Shown here piece by piece: positions 24,356 to 33,151 of a stretch of 64,000 nucleotides of DNA. The notes below the pieces were generated by a model, which had not been told where the DNA came from, made no database searches, and worked only from the letters and a program-made list of their open reading frames with translations. A program made the position numbers and the translations under genes. Every line of letters starts with the position of its first letter. Position 1 is the stretch's first letter. The DNA is from CAYMND01 sp964465065 (GTDB lineage Bacteria; Acidobacteriota; Aminicenantia; UBA2199): NCBI GenBank assembly GCA_964465065.1, contig CAYXHZ010000006.1:23921-87920 (forward strand), read 5' to 3'.

Positions 24356-24871
24356 ATGACTTTTCTACTGCTCTCATTTCTGGCCAGCGCGGCGCCGGCC
24401 GAGACGACCAACCAGGTGATCATTCGCACGGAGTCGGCCTTTGATTACGCCTGTATGGATCATCAGGGGGATTATGCGGCCATTCCCCAGGCTATTGCGG
24501 ATTTTATGGCGGAGTTTTCGCGTCAGGACCTGAAAGCTGCAGGCCCCCTGCTGGGCATCTACCTCAACTTCGCCGCCGACACGGCCGGCTCCGACCTGAA
24601 GTGGCAGATCGGTCTGCCGATAACATCGGAAACAAAACCCAAGCCCCCCTTGCTGCGGGGTCGCTTCGAAAAGCAGGAGGTCGTCCATATCCTGCGTCAA
24701 GGTCCCTACGACACCGTCGGAGAAACCTATCGCCTCTTGCAGCAGACCATTAACGAAAAGGGGTACCGGATCAACGGCCCGGCCTGGGAACGGTATCTCA
24801 GCGACCCGGCCCAGGTGGCGCCCCAGGAGACTCTGACCGAGATCTTCATTCCGATCCGCAAGAAAGACTGA
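24356..24871 (+). CDS. Exported GyrI-like (AraC effector-binding type) protein
   Basis: The 171-residue product carries a signal peptide (MTFLLLSFLASAAPAETT) and then a complete GyrI-like/SOUL-type small-molecule-binding domain of about 150 residues, with FDYACMDHQGDYAAIPQAI, EVVHILRQGPYDTVGETYRL and PAWERYLSDP. Standalone GyrI-like proteins are usually cytoplasmic; a signal peptide is unusual and points to a periplasmic ligand binder. AAGGAGG at 24342-24348 is 7 bases from the ATG at 24356 but only 1 base from an in-frame ATG at 24350, so 24356 is the better start. The upstream WYL regulator ends 61 bases away; a functional link is possible. Confidence 0.82.
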   Translation: MTFLLLSFLASAAPAETTNQVIIRTESAFDYACMDHQGDYAAIPQAIADFMAEFSRQDLKAAGPLLGIYLNFAADTAGSDLKWQIGLPITSETKPKPPLLRGRFEKQEVVHILRQGPYDTVGETYRLLQQTINEKGYRINGPAWERYLSDPAQVAPQETLTEIFIPIRKKD

Positions 24872-24905
24872 CAGAAAAAAGCGGCGGCCGTTTTCGGTCA
24901 AAATA

Positions 24906-24914
24906 TGCTATGAT
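24906..24914 (+). promoter_or_regulatory. Extended -10 promoter of the YheT-like gene, leaderless type
   Basis: TGCTATGAT ends 5 bases before the ATG at 24920. No -35 box of quality is present and no Shine-Dalgarno precedes the ATG. Confidence 0.65.
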
Positions 24915-24919
24915 GGTCC

Positions 24920-25882
24920 ATGCCCTTGATCCAGCCAGCCACGTACCAGCCGCCTCGCTTTCTTGGCAACGCCCATCTTCAGACCATCTGGCACTCCGAA
25001 TTCCGTCGCGTCGCCGGCGTGGCCTACCGGCGCAGCCGTATCGACACCCCGGACGGCGATTTTCTCGATCTCGACTGGCTGGACAAGGGCAGGCAGCGGC
25101 TCGCCCTGCTGGTACACGGTCTGGAATCGGCCAGTTCCCGAGCCTATATGAAAGGGATGGCCAAGGCCCTGGTCCGGCGGGGTTTCGACTGTCTGGCCAT
25201 GAGCCTACGGGGCTGCGGCGGTCAGATTAACCGCCGGACTGCCTTCTACCATGCCGGCAAGACCGACGACCTGGAAACGACCCTGCAGCATGTATTCCGT
25301 CTCGGCCGAACCGAGATCTATCTCATCGGCTTCAGCCTGGGGGGGAACATCGTGTTGCGCTGGCTGGGCGAACAGGGCGACAAGATCGATCGTCGCATCA
25401 TCGCGGCCGCTGCGGTATCGGCGCCCTGCGATCTGGTTTCCTCCAACCAGGCCCTGAACAAACCGTCGAACCGGCTGTACAACCGGCGCTTCGTCAACAA
25501 ACTGACGGCCAAAGTCAGGGCCAAAGCAGCGGCCATGCCCGGAACTGTGGACACCGGCTTTCTGATCGGTCTCAAAACCTTGGAAGATTTCGACGAGGCA
25601 TTCACCGCCCGACAGTTCGGTTTCTCCGGCGCCCAGGACTACTACCGGCGCGCCAGCGCCCGACCGCTTCTGAAACGCATCTCGGTACCGACCTTGCTGC
25701 TCAACGCCCAGGACGATCCCTTCCTGGGACCGGACTGTTTCCCCTGGGACATCGCTCAAGCCAGCGGTTTTCTGTTCCTCGAGGCGCCTGAACATGGTGG
25801 GCACATCGGCTTCCTGACCGGACAAGCGGGCGGCGAATACTGGCACGAAACCCGGGTAAGCGATTTCTTCACCGCGGTTTGA
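24920..25882 (+). CDS. YheT-family alpha/beta-hydrolase
   Basis: A 320-residue cytoplasmic hydrolase of the YheT/ABHD1-3 family. The family's N-terminal signature YQPPRFLGNAHLQTIW is present, then ALLVHGLESASSRAYM (oxyanion region), AMSLRGCGGQ and the nucleophile elbow LIGFSLGGNIVLRW (Ser near residue 142). An Asp in NAQDDPFLGP and a His in PEHGGHIGFL complete the triad. Members act as carboxylesterases or lipases on short to medium acyl esters; the natural substrate here is unknown. The start sits 5 bases after an extended -10 element, so the mRNA is probably leaderless. The next gene converges on it with 58 bases between stops. Confidence 0.9.
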   Translation: MPLIQPATYQPPRFLGNAHLQTIWHSEFRRVAGVAYRRSRIDTPDGDFLDLDWLDKGRQRLALLVHGLESASSRAYMKGMAKALVRRGFDCLAMSLRGCGGQINRRTAFYHAGKTDDLETTLQHVFRLGRTEIYLIGFSLGGNIVLRWLGEQGDKIDRRIIAAAAVSAPCDLVSSNQALNKPSNRLYNRRFVNKLTAKVRAKAAAMPGTVDTGFLIGLKTLEDFDEAFTARQFGFSGAQDYYRRASARPLLKRISVPTLLLNAQDDPFLGPDCFPWDIAQASGFLFLEAPEHGGHIGFLTGQAGGEYWHETRVSDFFTAV

Positions 25883-25940
25883 GTCCAGCGTATTTGCGGT
25901 CCAAGCCAGACCAAAGGGATCCGAATCATCGCTCCGCTCT

Positions 25941-26567
25941 TTACAGGAATGCCACTGTCAAGCCCAGCGAGGCCGTAAGTCCACCCAGGTTGACATTTCC
26001 ACGGCTCCCCCTGCCGGCCGGAATCGAAGAATACTCCAGCTGCAGCCGGGCATCCAGGTTATGCCCGAATCGGTAGCGGCCGCCACCCTGAACGAAAAAC
26101 CCCGCCTTGTCGTTCTCGCCGGTCCAATTGACCGAGGGCCACTCCTCCTTGTAGAAGCTGTACGATGCGCCAACACCCAGAAAGGGCGCCAAACGGGACC
26201 CAGAAAAAAAGTAATCGCCGCCCAGACGCACGGTCAGCATGCGCCATTGGACAGGATAGGACTCTTCCACCTGTTTGAAACCCTCGACCACCGTTTCCCC
26301 CTGGCACTTCATATGACGGACGGCTGCAAACAAGGACAGTCTGCGGCTGACCTTCCATCCCAAAGACAATTCCAGCGGCAGTATCGTCCGATCGTACACA
26401 TCGCGGAATTCGCTCTGCCCGGGATAAAAATAGCCAAACGCCGCTCCGAGGAAAATCCTCCGGGTCGGCTTTTCCGCACCTGGAGCAGCGGCCGGAATCA
26501 GAAAAAGCGCGACCAGAAGCAATACCGAAGCCAACCCGTGTCCCCGCTCAGCCGTTGTTCTCGTCAT
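25941..26567 (-). CDS. Small outer-membrane beta-barrel protein
   Basis: The 208-residue product has a signal peptide (GLASVLLLVALFLIPAAAPGAE) and an OmpA/OmpW-like barrel pattern: IFLGAAFGYFYPGQSEF, LSLGWKVSRRLSLFAAVRHM, RMLTVRLGGDYFFSGSRLAPFLGVGASY and the last strand LTASLGLTVAFL. The start at 26567 is chosen because GGAGG lies 8 bases upstream and the signal peptide begins there. It overlaps the end of the M28 peptidase gene by 20 bases, so its ribosome site is inside that gene and translation is probably coupled. It is the last gene of the long ftsH-led series. Function beyond a barrel is unknown. Confidence 0.8.
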   Translation of the reverse strand: MTRTTAERGHGLASVLLLVALFLIPAAAPGAEKPTRRIFLGAAFGYFYPGQSEFRDVYDRTILPLELSLGWKVSRRLSLFAAVRHMKCQGETVVEGFKQVEESYPVQWRMLTVRLGGDYFFSGSRLAPFLGVGASYSFYKEEWPSVNWTGENDKAGFFVQGGGRYRFGHNLDARLQLEYSSIPAGRGSRGNVNLGGLTASLGLTVAFL

Positions 26568-28164
26568 CTCGAACCTCCACGGAATAGCCGCTTTCCTCGC
26601 CGGTTTCGTCAAGCGCCGTCAATACGTAATAATAATGCTGATCGGCGGCCAGAAACCGATCCACAAATGCAGTCTGTTCCAGTAAAGATTCGTTGACGCG
26701 CACATAGGGCCCGGATTGCCGAGTCGAGCGGTATACGTTGTAGCCCAGTACCGGTCTCTGGTTGGCCTGCCAGTTCAGATAAACCGTTTTCATTCTGTAG
26801 AAAACCGCCGCCGACACCTGACAACGTCCCTGCAATCCGGTCGGAACTTCCGGTTCCGCAACCGATTGGGCCAGATCAACCAGCACGGCCAGCGACGCCT
26901 TGACCACATCCGTGGCATAATCGAGATCCAGGGTGTCCACGGTGTCGCTTGTCTGGTGATAATAGGGGTTGTCGTCGGTCTCGATACCGCAAAGCGCCGA
27001 ATAGCCCTGATCCCAGAAAGACGAATGATCGCTCCAGGTCAGGGAGGCGTCGACGGTTTTAACGAGATTCACGTTCACCAGCGGCTGGGCCACGGCGATG
27101 AAACGATCGGCCAGCCACTGCGACTTGCCGTTGACGATCAGAGACAGCTCGCCGGCCCCTGCATGGTTGTAGGCGATCATGTCCAGGTTGATCACGGCCG
27201 TGATGGTACGATTGTGATCCCGGGCCTTGCGAGCGTAGTCCCCGCTGCCATAAAGGCCCCACTCTTCCGCCGAAACGCAAAGCAGAACGACCGGATTCTT
27301 AAATTTCCGCTTGGCCAGGATCCGGGCGATTTCGAGTACCGCCGCCGTACCGCTGGCGTTGTCGTCGGCCCCCGGAGCATCGGTATCCATGCTGTCGCTG
27401 TAGGAATCGTAATGGGCACACGCCAGGATAGTCTGGGTGGAGCCGGTCGTTCCGGGAATCAGGGCCACAATGTTCCGACTCCGGTACCGTGATTCAAAGG
27501 AAAACGTTTCCGCTTTGGCATCCAGTCCCAAAGACCGGAAACGATTCAGAAGGAATTCACCCGCCTCTTCACACTGGGCGGTGGAGGCGTACCGAGTCTT
27601 GAAATTCTGCAGAGCCACGATATCGCTTCGCACCCTCTGCTTTGAAACCTGCGTCAGCAGTTCCGGAATCAGCGGTCCGGTCCGGATCTGGATGCGCTTT
27701 GCGGCCTGCCGATCCGTACGCGCGGTCTCGGGAATACGTAGCGGCCGGGACAGTGAAAGCGCTTTCAGGTGGTAGGGCTGGCTCAACCGGTTCCGAAAAT
27801 CACGATCGGAGCTCCAGATCAACCAGATATGCTCTTCCAGAGGATAGGCCCCGATTCCATCCGGTCCGGCGGCCTGCGGGTAGTGCAACAGGTAAAAAGA
27901 TGCCCGATCGTCCGGCTGGACAATCACCTTGTAGGCGATCCCGGCCCGACCGAGTCCCGGCAGAGCCGATGGTCTGGAACTGACCAGGAAACAGCTTTCA
28001 AGTTCCTGCAGCACCGCGGCTCCGGCCGCATCGATCCGCTGCAGATCTACAGTCTCCGTTTTGTCCACTCTCAGCAGCAGCGCGTTTTCCACGACCGACG
28101 GCGAGGCCGGCAGCAACAAACAGCCAGCAACCAGCAATATGCCCCAAAGCATTCCCATTTTCAT
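26548..28164 (-). CDS. M28-family zinc aminopeptidase with FN3-like C-terminus, exported
   Basis: The 538-residue product has a signal peptide (MLWGILLVAGCLLLPAS), an N-terminal domain of about 180 residues of unclear fold, and an M28 domain with the metal ligands in ACAHYDSYSDS, APGADDNASGTAAVLEIA, CVSAEEWGLYGSGDYA (catalytic Glu plus ligand), VINLDMIAYN and YYHQTSDTVDTL. A C-terminal fibronectin-III-like module follows (VYLNWQANQRPVLGYNVYRS, YYYVLTALDETGEESGYSV). It should release N-terminal residues from peptides outside the cytoplasm. GGGGAGAAG precedes the ATG at 28164. It lies 43 bases after lpdA, in the same orientation, and overlaps the barrel gene downstream. Confidence 0.92.
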   Translation of the reverse strand: MKMGMLWGILLVAGCLLLPASPSVVENALLLRVDKTETVDLQRIDAAGAAVLQELESCFLVSSRPSALPGLGRAGIAYKVIVQPDDRASFYLLHYPQAAGPDGIGAYPLEEHIWLIWSSDRDFRNRLSQPYHLKALSLSRPLRIPETARTDRQAAKRIQIRTGPLIPELLTQVSKQRVRSDIVALQNFKTRYASTAQCEEAGEFLLNRFRSLGLDAKAETFSFESRYRSRNIVALIPGTTGSTQTILACAHYDSYSDSMDTDAPGADDNASGTAAVLEIARILAKRKFKNPVVLLCVSAEEWGLYGSGDYARKARDHNRTITAVINLDMIAYNHAGAGELSLIVNGKSQWLADRFIAVAQPLVNVNLVKTVDASLTWSDHSSFWDQGYSALCGIETDDNPYYHQTSDTVDTLDLDYATDVVKASLAVLVDLAQSVAEPEVPTGLQGRCQVSAAVFYRMKTVYLNWQANQRPVLGYNVYRSTRQSGPYVRVNESLLEQTAFVDRFLAADQHYYYVLTALDETGEESGYSVEVRDDENNG

Positions 28165-28207
28165 GCTCTTCTCCCCTTGGAACCGTTGTGACTTCCGCCC
28201 TCGGCCA

Positions 28208-29584
28208 TCAGCCGTGAATCGAGAAACCGCCGATCTGGGCCAGGGCTTCCCAGACATTCTCGCCCAAAGTGGGATGGATGGTGATCAGATCCCGGAACTC
28301 CTCGACCTTGAGCTGCCGGGTCACGGCGTAGTTGAGCAGAGGCATCAGTTCACCGGCCTCGGCACCCAGGATGTGCGCGCCCACCACGGTTCCGTCGCTT
28401 TGGGCCAGAACCTTGACCAGGCCGTTCTTCTCGTCGATGGCGTTGGAACGCGAGCCGGCGGCGTAAGCGAAGCGGCCGATCCGGATGTCGGCGAATTGCT
28501 CCCGGGCCTGGACCTCGGTCAGTCCAATCGAGGCGAATTCCGGGAAGGTGAACACCGCCCCGGGAACGGGATGATGGACGATCGACCGGCCGGTGGCGAT
28601 GCGGCGGGCAATGGCTATGGCCTGATGCGAAGCCTTGTGGGCCAGCAGAGGCTGACCGATCAGGTCGCCGCAGGCGTACACGCCCGGGATATTGGTCTGC
28701 AGCTGCTCGTCGACGACCACGAAGCCGCGCTTGTCGACGGCCAGAGCGAGGGCTTCGTCGGCAAGGCCGCTGCTGCGCGGTTTACGACCTACGGCCAGCA
28801 GTACCCGGTCGAAGTGTTCCAATTGCGAGTTTCCTTCCCGGGTCAGCTTGACGGCCACGCCGCCTCCGGGTTCGTCCAGTACGGGATCGGACAGAACAGT
28901 CGAGGTCAGCACCGAGATTTTCTGCTTCTTCAACTCGGCCTGCAACATGTCGGCCAGTTCGACATCGCTGCCGGGAACGACATGGTCCAATACCTCCACC
29001 ACCGTGACCTCGCTGCCCAGGTAAGAGTAGATCTCGGCCATTTCCAGGCCGATGGCCCCGGCGCCGACGATCAGCAGCCGTGCCGGAATCGAATTCAGTT
29101 CCAGCGCCTGATCGGAATTGATCACCCGTTCCCCGTCGGGTTTGAGGAAGGGCAGTGCGGCCGGTTCCGAACCGGTGCATAAAACGACATGCCCAGCCGA
29201 AAAATCACCGAGACCGGCAACGCTCACCCGCCCCGGGGCGGTCAGACGGCCCAAACCGCCGATCAGTTCGACGCCGTGTTCCTGGAACAGCAGTTCGATG
29301 CCCTTGGTCAGTTTGGACACCACCCGTTCTTTGTATTTCTTCAGTTTATCGACGTCCAGTTCATAATCCTTCACCGTCAGGCCCGCCTTGGCCAGGTCCT
29401 TGAAGGCCTTGACCGATTTCAGCGGGTGCAGCAGCGCCTTGGTCGGGATACAACCCCAGTGCAGGCAGGTTCCCCCGGCCTTTTCCTTCTCGACGACGGC
29501 CGTCTTGAGCCCCAGTTTCGCCGCGGCGATAGCCCCTTCGTAACCGGCCGGACCGCCACCTAGAAAAATCACATCGTAGTTCAT
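28208..29584 (-). CDS. lpdA: Dihydrolipoamide dehydrogenase (E3)
   Basis: FAD enzyme that reoxidises lipoamide in 2-oxoacid dehydrogenase or glycine-cleavage complexes, making NADH. The 458-residue product shows the FAD site VIFLGGGPAGYEGAIAAAK, the redox disulphide GGTCLHWGCIPTKALL, the NAD site LLIVGAGAIGLEMAEIYSYL, GVYACGDLIG and the C-terminal His-Glu pair in TIHPTLGENVWEAL. The ATG at 29584 is preferred over a GTG at 29590 because GGGGAG lies 7 bases upstream of the ATG but only one base from the GTG. It starts 2 bases after the pdxJ stop. No other 2-oxoacid dehydrogenase subunits are in the window, so the partner complex is unknown. Confidence 0.94.
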   Translation of the reverse strand: MNYDVIFLGGGPAGYEGAIAAAKLGLKTAVVEKEKAGGTCLHWGCIPTKALLHPLKSVKAFKDLAKAGLTVKDYELDVDKLKKYKERVVSKLTKGIELLFQEHGVELIGGLGRLTAPGRVSVAGLGDFSAGHVVLCTGSEPAALPFLKPDGERVINSDQALELNSIPARLLIVGAGAIGLEMAEIYSYLGSEVTVVEVLDHVVPGSDVELADMLQAELKKQKISVLTSTVLSDPVLDEPGGGVAVKLTREGNSQLEHFDRVLLAVGRKPRSSGLADEALALAVDKRGFVVVDEQLQTNIPGVYACGDLIGQPLLAHKASHQAIAIARRIATGRSIVHHPVPGAVFTFPEFASIGLTEVQAREQFADIRIGRFAYAAGSRSNAIDEKNGLVKVLAQSDGTVVGAHILGAEAGELMPLLNYAVTRQLKVEEFRDLITIHPTLGENVWEALAQIGGFSIHG

Positions 29585-29586
29585 GT

Positions 29587-30330
29587 TCACACTCCCCGAA
29601 AAAACGGCAGTTCTTTCTCTCTGGCCAGCAGGGTCTTCATGCGCTTGACCGCCTCGGGAAGACCGATCAGCGCCGCATTGGCGATGATGGTGTGGCCGAT
29701 GTTGAGTTCGTCGATCTCGTTGATCTCCACGATGGGCCGCACGTTCTGGTAGGTCAGACCGTGTCCGGCCAGCACCCGCATTTTGAGCTTGTCGGCGTAT
29801 ACCGCCACCTTGGCGATCTTGTCGAGCTCGAGCAAGGCGTAGCTGTTGTTCCAGTTGTGGGCGTATTCACCGGTGTTGATCTCGATGAGACGCACGCCGA
29901 TGCGATGGCAGGCCTTGACCTGATCCAGATCGGGATCGATGAAGATCGACACACTGATGCCGGCCGCCCGCAGGTTGCCCATAATCTCCTCGATACGGTC
30001 GGCGAACATGATCACGTCGAGCCCGCCTGTGGTGGTCACCTCCTCGGAGCTTTCCGGCACCAGAGTGACGGTATCGGGCTTGTTTTTCAGCGCGACTTTC
30101 ACCATTTCCATGGAAATAGCCATTTCCAGATTCAGGTGCGACTTAACCGTCTTGCGCAGCAATTCCAGGTCGCGCTCCTGCATGTGCCGTCTGTCCTGAC
30201 GCAAGTGCATGGTGATGCCGTCGGCACCGGCGAGTTCGGCCAGAGCGGCGGCGTAGACGGGATCGGGTTCGATGGTCTTGCGTGCTTCTCGGATGGTGGC
30301 GATATGATCGATGTTGACCGAAAGTTTCAT
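29587..30330 (-). CDS. pdxJ: Pyridoxine 5'-phosphate synthase PdxJ
   Basis: Last ring-closing step of the DXP-dependent vitamin B6 pathway: condenses 3-amino-2-oxopropyl phosphate with deoxyxylulose 5-phosphate. The 247-residue TIM-barrel protein has the family hallmarks MKLSVNIDHIATIREAR, ITMHLRQDRRHMQERDL, LNLEMAISMEMV, VTLVPESSEEVTTTGGLDV and GHGLTYQNVRPI. The length is normal. Its ATG overlaps the glmM stop by 4 bases (ATGA), so it is translationally coupled to glmM, and lpdA follows after 2 bases. Confidence 0.97.
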   Translation of the reverse strand: MKLSVNIDHIATIREARKTIEPDPVYAAALAELAGADGITMHLRQDRRHMQERDLELLRKTVKSHLNLEMAISMEMVKVALKNKPDTVTLVPESSEEVTTTGGLDVIMFADRIEEIMGNLRAAGISVSIFIDPDLDQVKACHRIGVRLIEINTGEYAHNWNNSYALLELDKIAKVAVYADKLKMRVLAGHGLTYQNVRPIVEINEIDELNIGHTIIANAALIGLPEAVKRMKTLLAREKELPFFRGV

Positions 30331-31670
30331 TGTGTTTCCCCTATGCTGTCCACGATAAAAGAATGCAAACGATCTATCCAGGTGTCGACGACCTGCATGT
30401 CGTCGGCTTCGACCATGATCCGGATCTTGGGCTCGGTACCCGAATAACGGATCAGCAACCGGGCCTGCTTTGCGGCCGTCTCCCGCCGGAATTCCTCCTG
30501 CAGGGCCTGCAAGCCGGGCCAGTCCTCAAGACGCGGTTTTTGCGTTACCCGCAGACTTTGCAGCCGCTGCGGGAAACGCGTCATGCGGAAATCCCGCCCC
30601 AGCTCGTTCAAGGCCATGAAATGATGCAGAGCGGTCAACAGGCCGTCGCCGCTGCGCTGCAGCGAACGGATGATGACATGCCCCGAAGACTCCCCGCCCA
30701 GTTCGGCGTCGAATTGCTGCATCTGGCGGTAAACATGGCGGTCGCCGACATCGGCCCGAACCAGTTCGACACCCAACGAACGCAGAGAACATTCCAGTCC
30801 CAGGTTGGACATGACGGTTCCGACCACGACAGGCCGGAAATCGGGCGTCCGTTTGAGTCGATATCCGGCCAGCAAATACAGGATGTCGTCGCCGTCGCTG
30901 ATCCGGCCGTCCCGGCCGTCTACCAGCAAGACCCGGTCGCCGTCGCCGTCGAAAGCGATGCCCCAATCGGCGCCTTCGCTCCTGACTTTTTCCAGCAGCG
31001 CTTCCGGGTACTGCGAGCCGCAGCGCTCGTTGATGTTGCGACCGTCGGGCTGGTCGGACCGGACAATCAGCCGGGCGCCGGTCCGCGCCAACACTTCGGG
31101 TGCCACACCGCACATGGCCCCGTTGGCCGTATCGACCAACAGGCTGAGACCGCGCAGGTCGATCCGGCTGGCCTGATCGAGCAGAAAATCCAGGTATGGC
31201 CGGGGATCGGCATCCAGCACCGGCGCGCTGGCCGCATGGGTAGAACCGGCAAGGCTCCGACCGGGGCTTTGTTCCCGGAAAATTCGGCTGATCTTCGCTT
31301 CCAGCTCATCGGGAATCTTCTCGCCGCAGGCGTTGAAGAGTTTGATGCCGTTGTCCTCGGCCGGATTGTGGGAGGCGGTGATCATCATCCCGTACCTCCA
31401 ATTCCCGTGCCCCAGCAGGTAAGACAGTCCCGGAGTGGGCAACACGCCAAGTCTGCCGACCGGACAATGTCCGGCCAGACCGTCCATGACCCGATTCAGT
31501 ATTTCCGGCCCCGAAAAGCGGGTGTCCATCGCCGTCAGCAGGGCCGCCCCGTCCATGACCGAGGCCATGGCCGCCCCCAGACGACGCAAGCCGTCAGCTG
31601 TAAACGGAAAATCGCCGAACCTGCCCCGAATGCCATCGGTACCGAACAGAGATTCCGCAGTCAACGACAT
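30327..31670 (-). CDS. glmM: Phosphoglucosamine mutase
   Basis: Converts glucosamine 6-phosphate to glucosamine 1-phosphate for peptidoglycan and lipopolysaccharide precursors. The 447-residue product has FGTDGIRGRFGDFPF, the phosphoserine loop MMITASHNPAEDNGIKLF, the metal loop FDGDGDRVLLVD, LGGESSGHVI and the phosphate-binding RYSGTEPKIRIM. It lies 3 bases after cdaR in the conserved order cdaA-cdaR-glmM. In Firmicutes GlmM binds and restrains CdaA; whether that holds here is unknown. It overlaps pdxJ by 4 bases. Confidence 0.96.
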   Translation of the reverse strand: MSLTAESLFGTDGIRGRFGDFPFTADGLRRLGAAMASVMDGAALLTAMDTRFSGPEILNRVMDGLAGHCPVGRLGVLPTPGLSYLLGHGNWRYGMMITASHNPAEDNGIKLFNACGEKIPDELEAKISRIFREQSPGRSLAGSTHAASAPVLDADPRPYLDFLLDQASRIDLRGLSLLVDTANGAMCGVAPEVLARTGARLIVRSDQPDGRNINERCGSQYPEALLEKVRSEGADWGIAFDGDGDRVLLVDGRDGRISDGDDILYLLAGYRLKRTPDFRPVVVGTVMSNLGLECSLRSLGVELVRADVGDRHVYRQMQQFDAELGGESSGHVIIRSLQRSGDGLLTALHHFMALNELGRDFRMTRFPQRLQSLRVTQKPRLEDWPGLQALQEEFRRETAAKQARLLIRYSGTEPKIRIMVEADDMQVVDTWIDRLHSFIVDSIGETQ

Positions 31671-31673
31671 CGG

Positions 31674-32360
31674 CTATTCCTTTTTTTCTTCATGACTGTT
31701 TTTCGGGCTGTCGACCACAAAGGTGACATCCACGCTGGCGGCGCCTTCGAAGCGGATGATTCCGTCCTGTTTGAGCAACGGCACCGTAATGACCTGGTTG
31801 CGGTCGATATCTTCCAGGTTGATGGCGGACTCTCCTTCGACACGGTCGATTTTGATGATCTGGGACAGATAGCCGAACAGTACCACCCGTTCGGGGGAAA
31901 GACGACGTTCCAAAAGCCGGACGCCACCGGGCAATCGTCCCTTATAGATGATCCGGACAGGCACTTCGCGGGTACTGAACTCGTCGCTGATCACCCGCAC
32001 GATCCGCGGTTGAATCTGACGCACCTCGATCCCTTCCGGCACCTGCAGATAATCCTCGGAAAAGAAGGCACTCTCCCCGGCCCGTTTGACGTTCTGCAGG
32101 TCGATGTTGAGCGCCAGCGAGGAAGCATCGAGTTTTTCGATCAGGCTGGAGATGCCGTAAACCCTGACCAAGACCTTGGTCGGCTGGATTTCCCGGACAT
32201 CGATATGCGCCAGAACACCGTGATAGGTGACCCCCACCTCCAGATTTTTCTCGGAATATGCCCGAGCCTGACCGACGACGAAGGCCCAGATCAGCAAAGA
32301 CACCAGCAGGGCCAGCAGCTTGAGATGAAGGTTTTTGAACAACAGTTTTTTCGGGTTCAT
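31674..32360 (-). CDS. cdaR: YbbR-domain protein, CdaA regulator
   Basis: The 228-residue product has one N-terminal membrane helix (LALLVSLLIWAFVVGQ, residues about 15-33) and extracytoplasmic YbbR-like repeats: YHGVLAHIDVREIQPTKVLV with IDLQNVKRAGESAFF, then IYKGRLPGGVRLLERRLSP with VEGESAINLEDIDRN. This is the organisation of CdaR, which modulates the diadenylate cyclase CdaA, but it has fewer repeats than Firmicute CdaR. It overlaps cdaA by 4 bases and precedes glmM, the classic operon order. The C-terminal EEKKE tail is highly charged. Confidence 0.88.
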   Translation of the reverse strand: MNPKKLLFKNLHLKLLALLVSLLIWAFVVGQARAYSEKNLEVGVTYHGVLAHIDVREIQPTKVLVRVYGISSLIEKLDASSLALNIDLQNVKRAGESAFFSEDYLQVPEGIEVRQIQPRIVRVISDEFSTREVPVRIIYKGRLPGGVRLLERRLSPERVVLFGYLSQIIKIDRVEGESAINLEDIDRNQVITVPLLKQDGIIRFEGAASVDVTFVVDSPKNSHEEKKE

Positions 32361-33118
32361 TTATAAACGAATTGCTGCAGACGGGATTTCAGGCCTTCGC
32401 GGTCCAGTCCGCGTACAAGCTCTCCGTCCACGGCGAAAGAGATTTTACCGGTTTCCTCGGAAACGACGATGACCACGCAGTCGGTCTGCTGGGTGATGCC
32501 GATGGCGGCCAGGTGACGGGTGCCGCTGGGACTCAGTTCCAACAGAGGCGGCAGGGGGAAAAAGCAACGGGCCGCCTCGATGCGCTCCTCCTTGATGACC
32601 ACCGCGCCGTCGTGCAGCGGCGATCCCGGAGTGAAAATAGTCAGCAGCAGATCCTTGTTGACCATGGCGTCCAGACGGACCGGTTTGTTGACGTAATTCT
32701 CGACCCGCATTTTCCGCTCGATGGCCATGATGGCGCCGATCCGCGACAGGGACAGGGCCATGACGGCGTTGAGGATCTCGTCGAGCACTTCCGAGCGGAC
32801 GCTGGCGCTGTACCGTTTCTTGAGCCGGCCGCCGATCTCGGCCAGGATGCGCCGGATTTCGTCCTGAAACAGGATGATGATGGCCAGGATCAGGTAGCTC
32901 AGGAAGGCGTTGAGTATGAAAGAAAAGGCGGTCAGCTGCAGCAATCGCCCGAATACGGCGGCCACGCCGATCAGGATCAGGCCGACGGCCACCTGGTAAG
33001 ATTTGGTGCCCTTGATCAGCAGGATCATGTAGTAGAAGATGACCGTCATGAACAGGATGTCCAGAAAATCGTTGAGCCCGAAACGGGAAAAAGCGTTGAC
33101 CAGATGGCTCCAGTTCAT
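32357..33118 (-). CDS. cdaA: Diadenylate cyclase CdaA
   Basis: Membrane-bound synthase making cyclic di-AMP from two ATP. The 253-residue product has about three N-terminal membrane helices (LFMTVIFYYMILLIKG, VAVGLILIGVAAVFG, FILNAFLSYLILAIIILFQ) and a DisA_N catalytic domain with LHDGAVVIKEERIEAARCFF (DGA motif) and SPSGTRHLAAIGI (the RHxAA-type motif). It lies 33 bases downstream of ftsH and overlaps cdaR by 4 bases. Presence of cdaA together with a GGDEF gene elsewhere in the window shows that both c-di-AMP and c-di-GMP signalling are encoded. Confidence 0.95.
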   Translation of the reverse strand: MNWSHLVNAFSRFGLNDFLDILFMTVIFYYMILLIKGTKSYQVAVGLILIGVAAVFGRLLQLTAFSFILNAFLSYLILAIIILFQDEIRRILAEIGGRLKKRYSASVRSEVLDEILNAVMALSLSRIGAIMAIERKMRVENYVNKPVRLDAMVNKDLLLTIFTPGSPLHDGAVVIKEERIEAARCFFPLPPLLELSPSGTRHLAAIGITQQTDCVVIVVSEETGKISFAVDGELVRGLDREGLKSRLQQFVYK

Positions 33119-33151
33119 GATTCGTCCATTTTCGACCGCGGACCGGTCACC

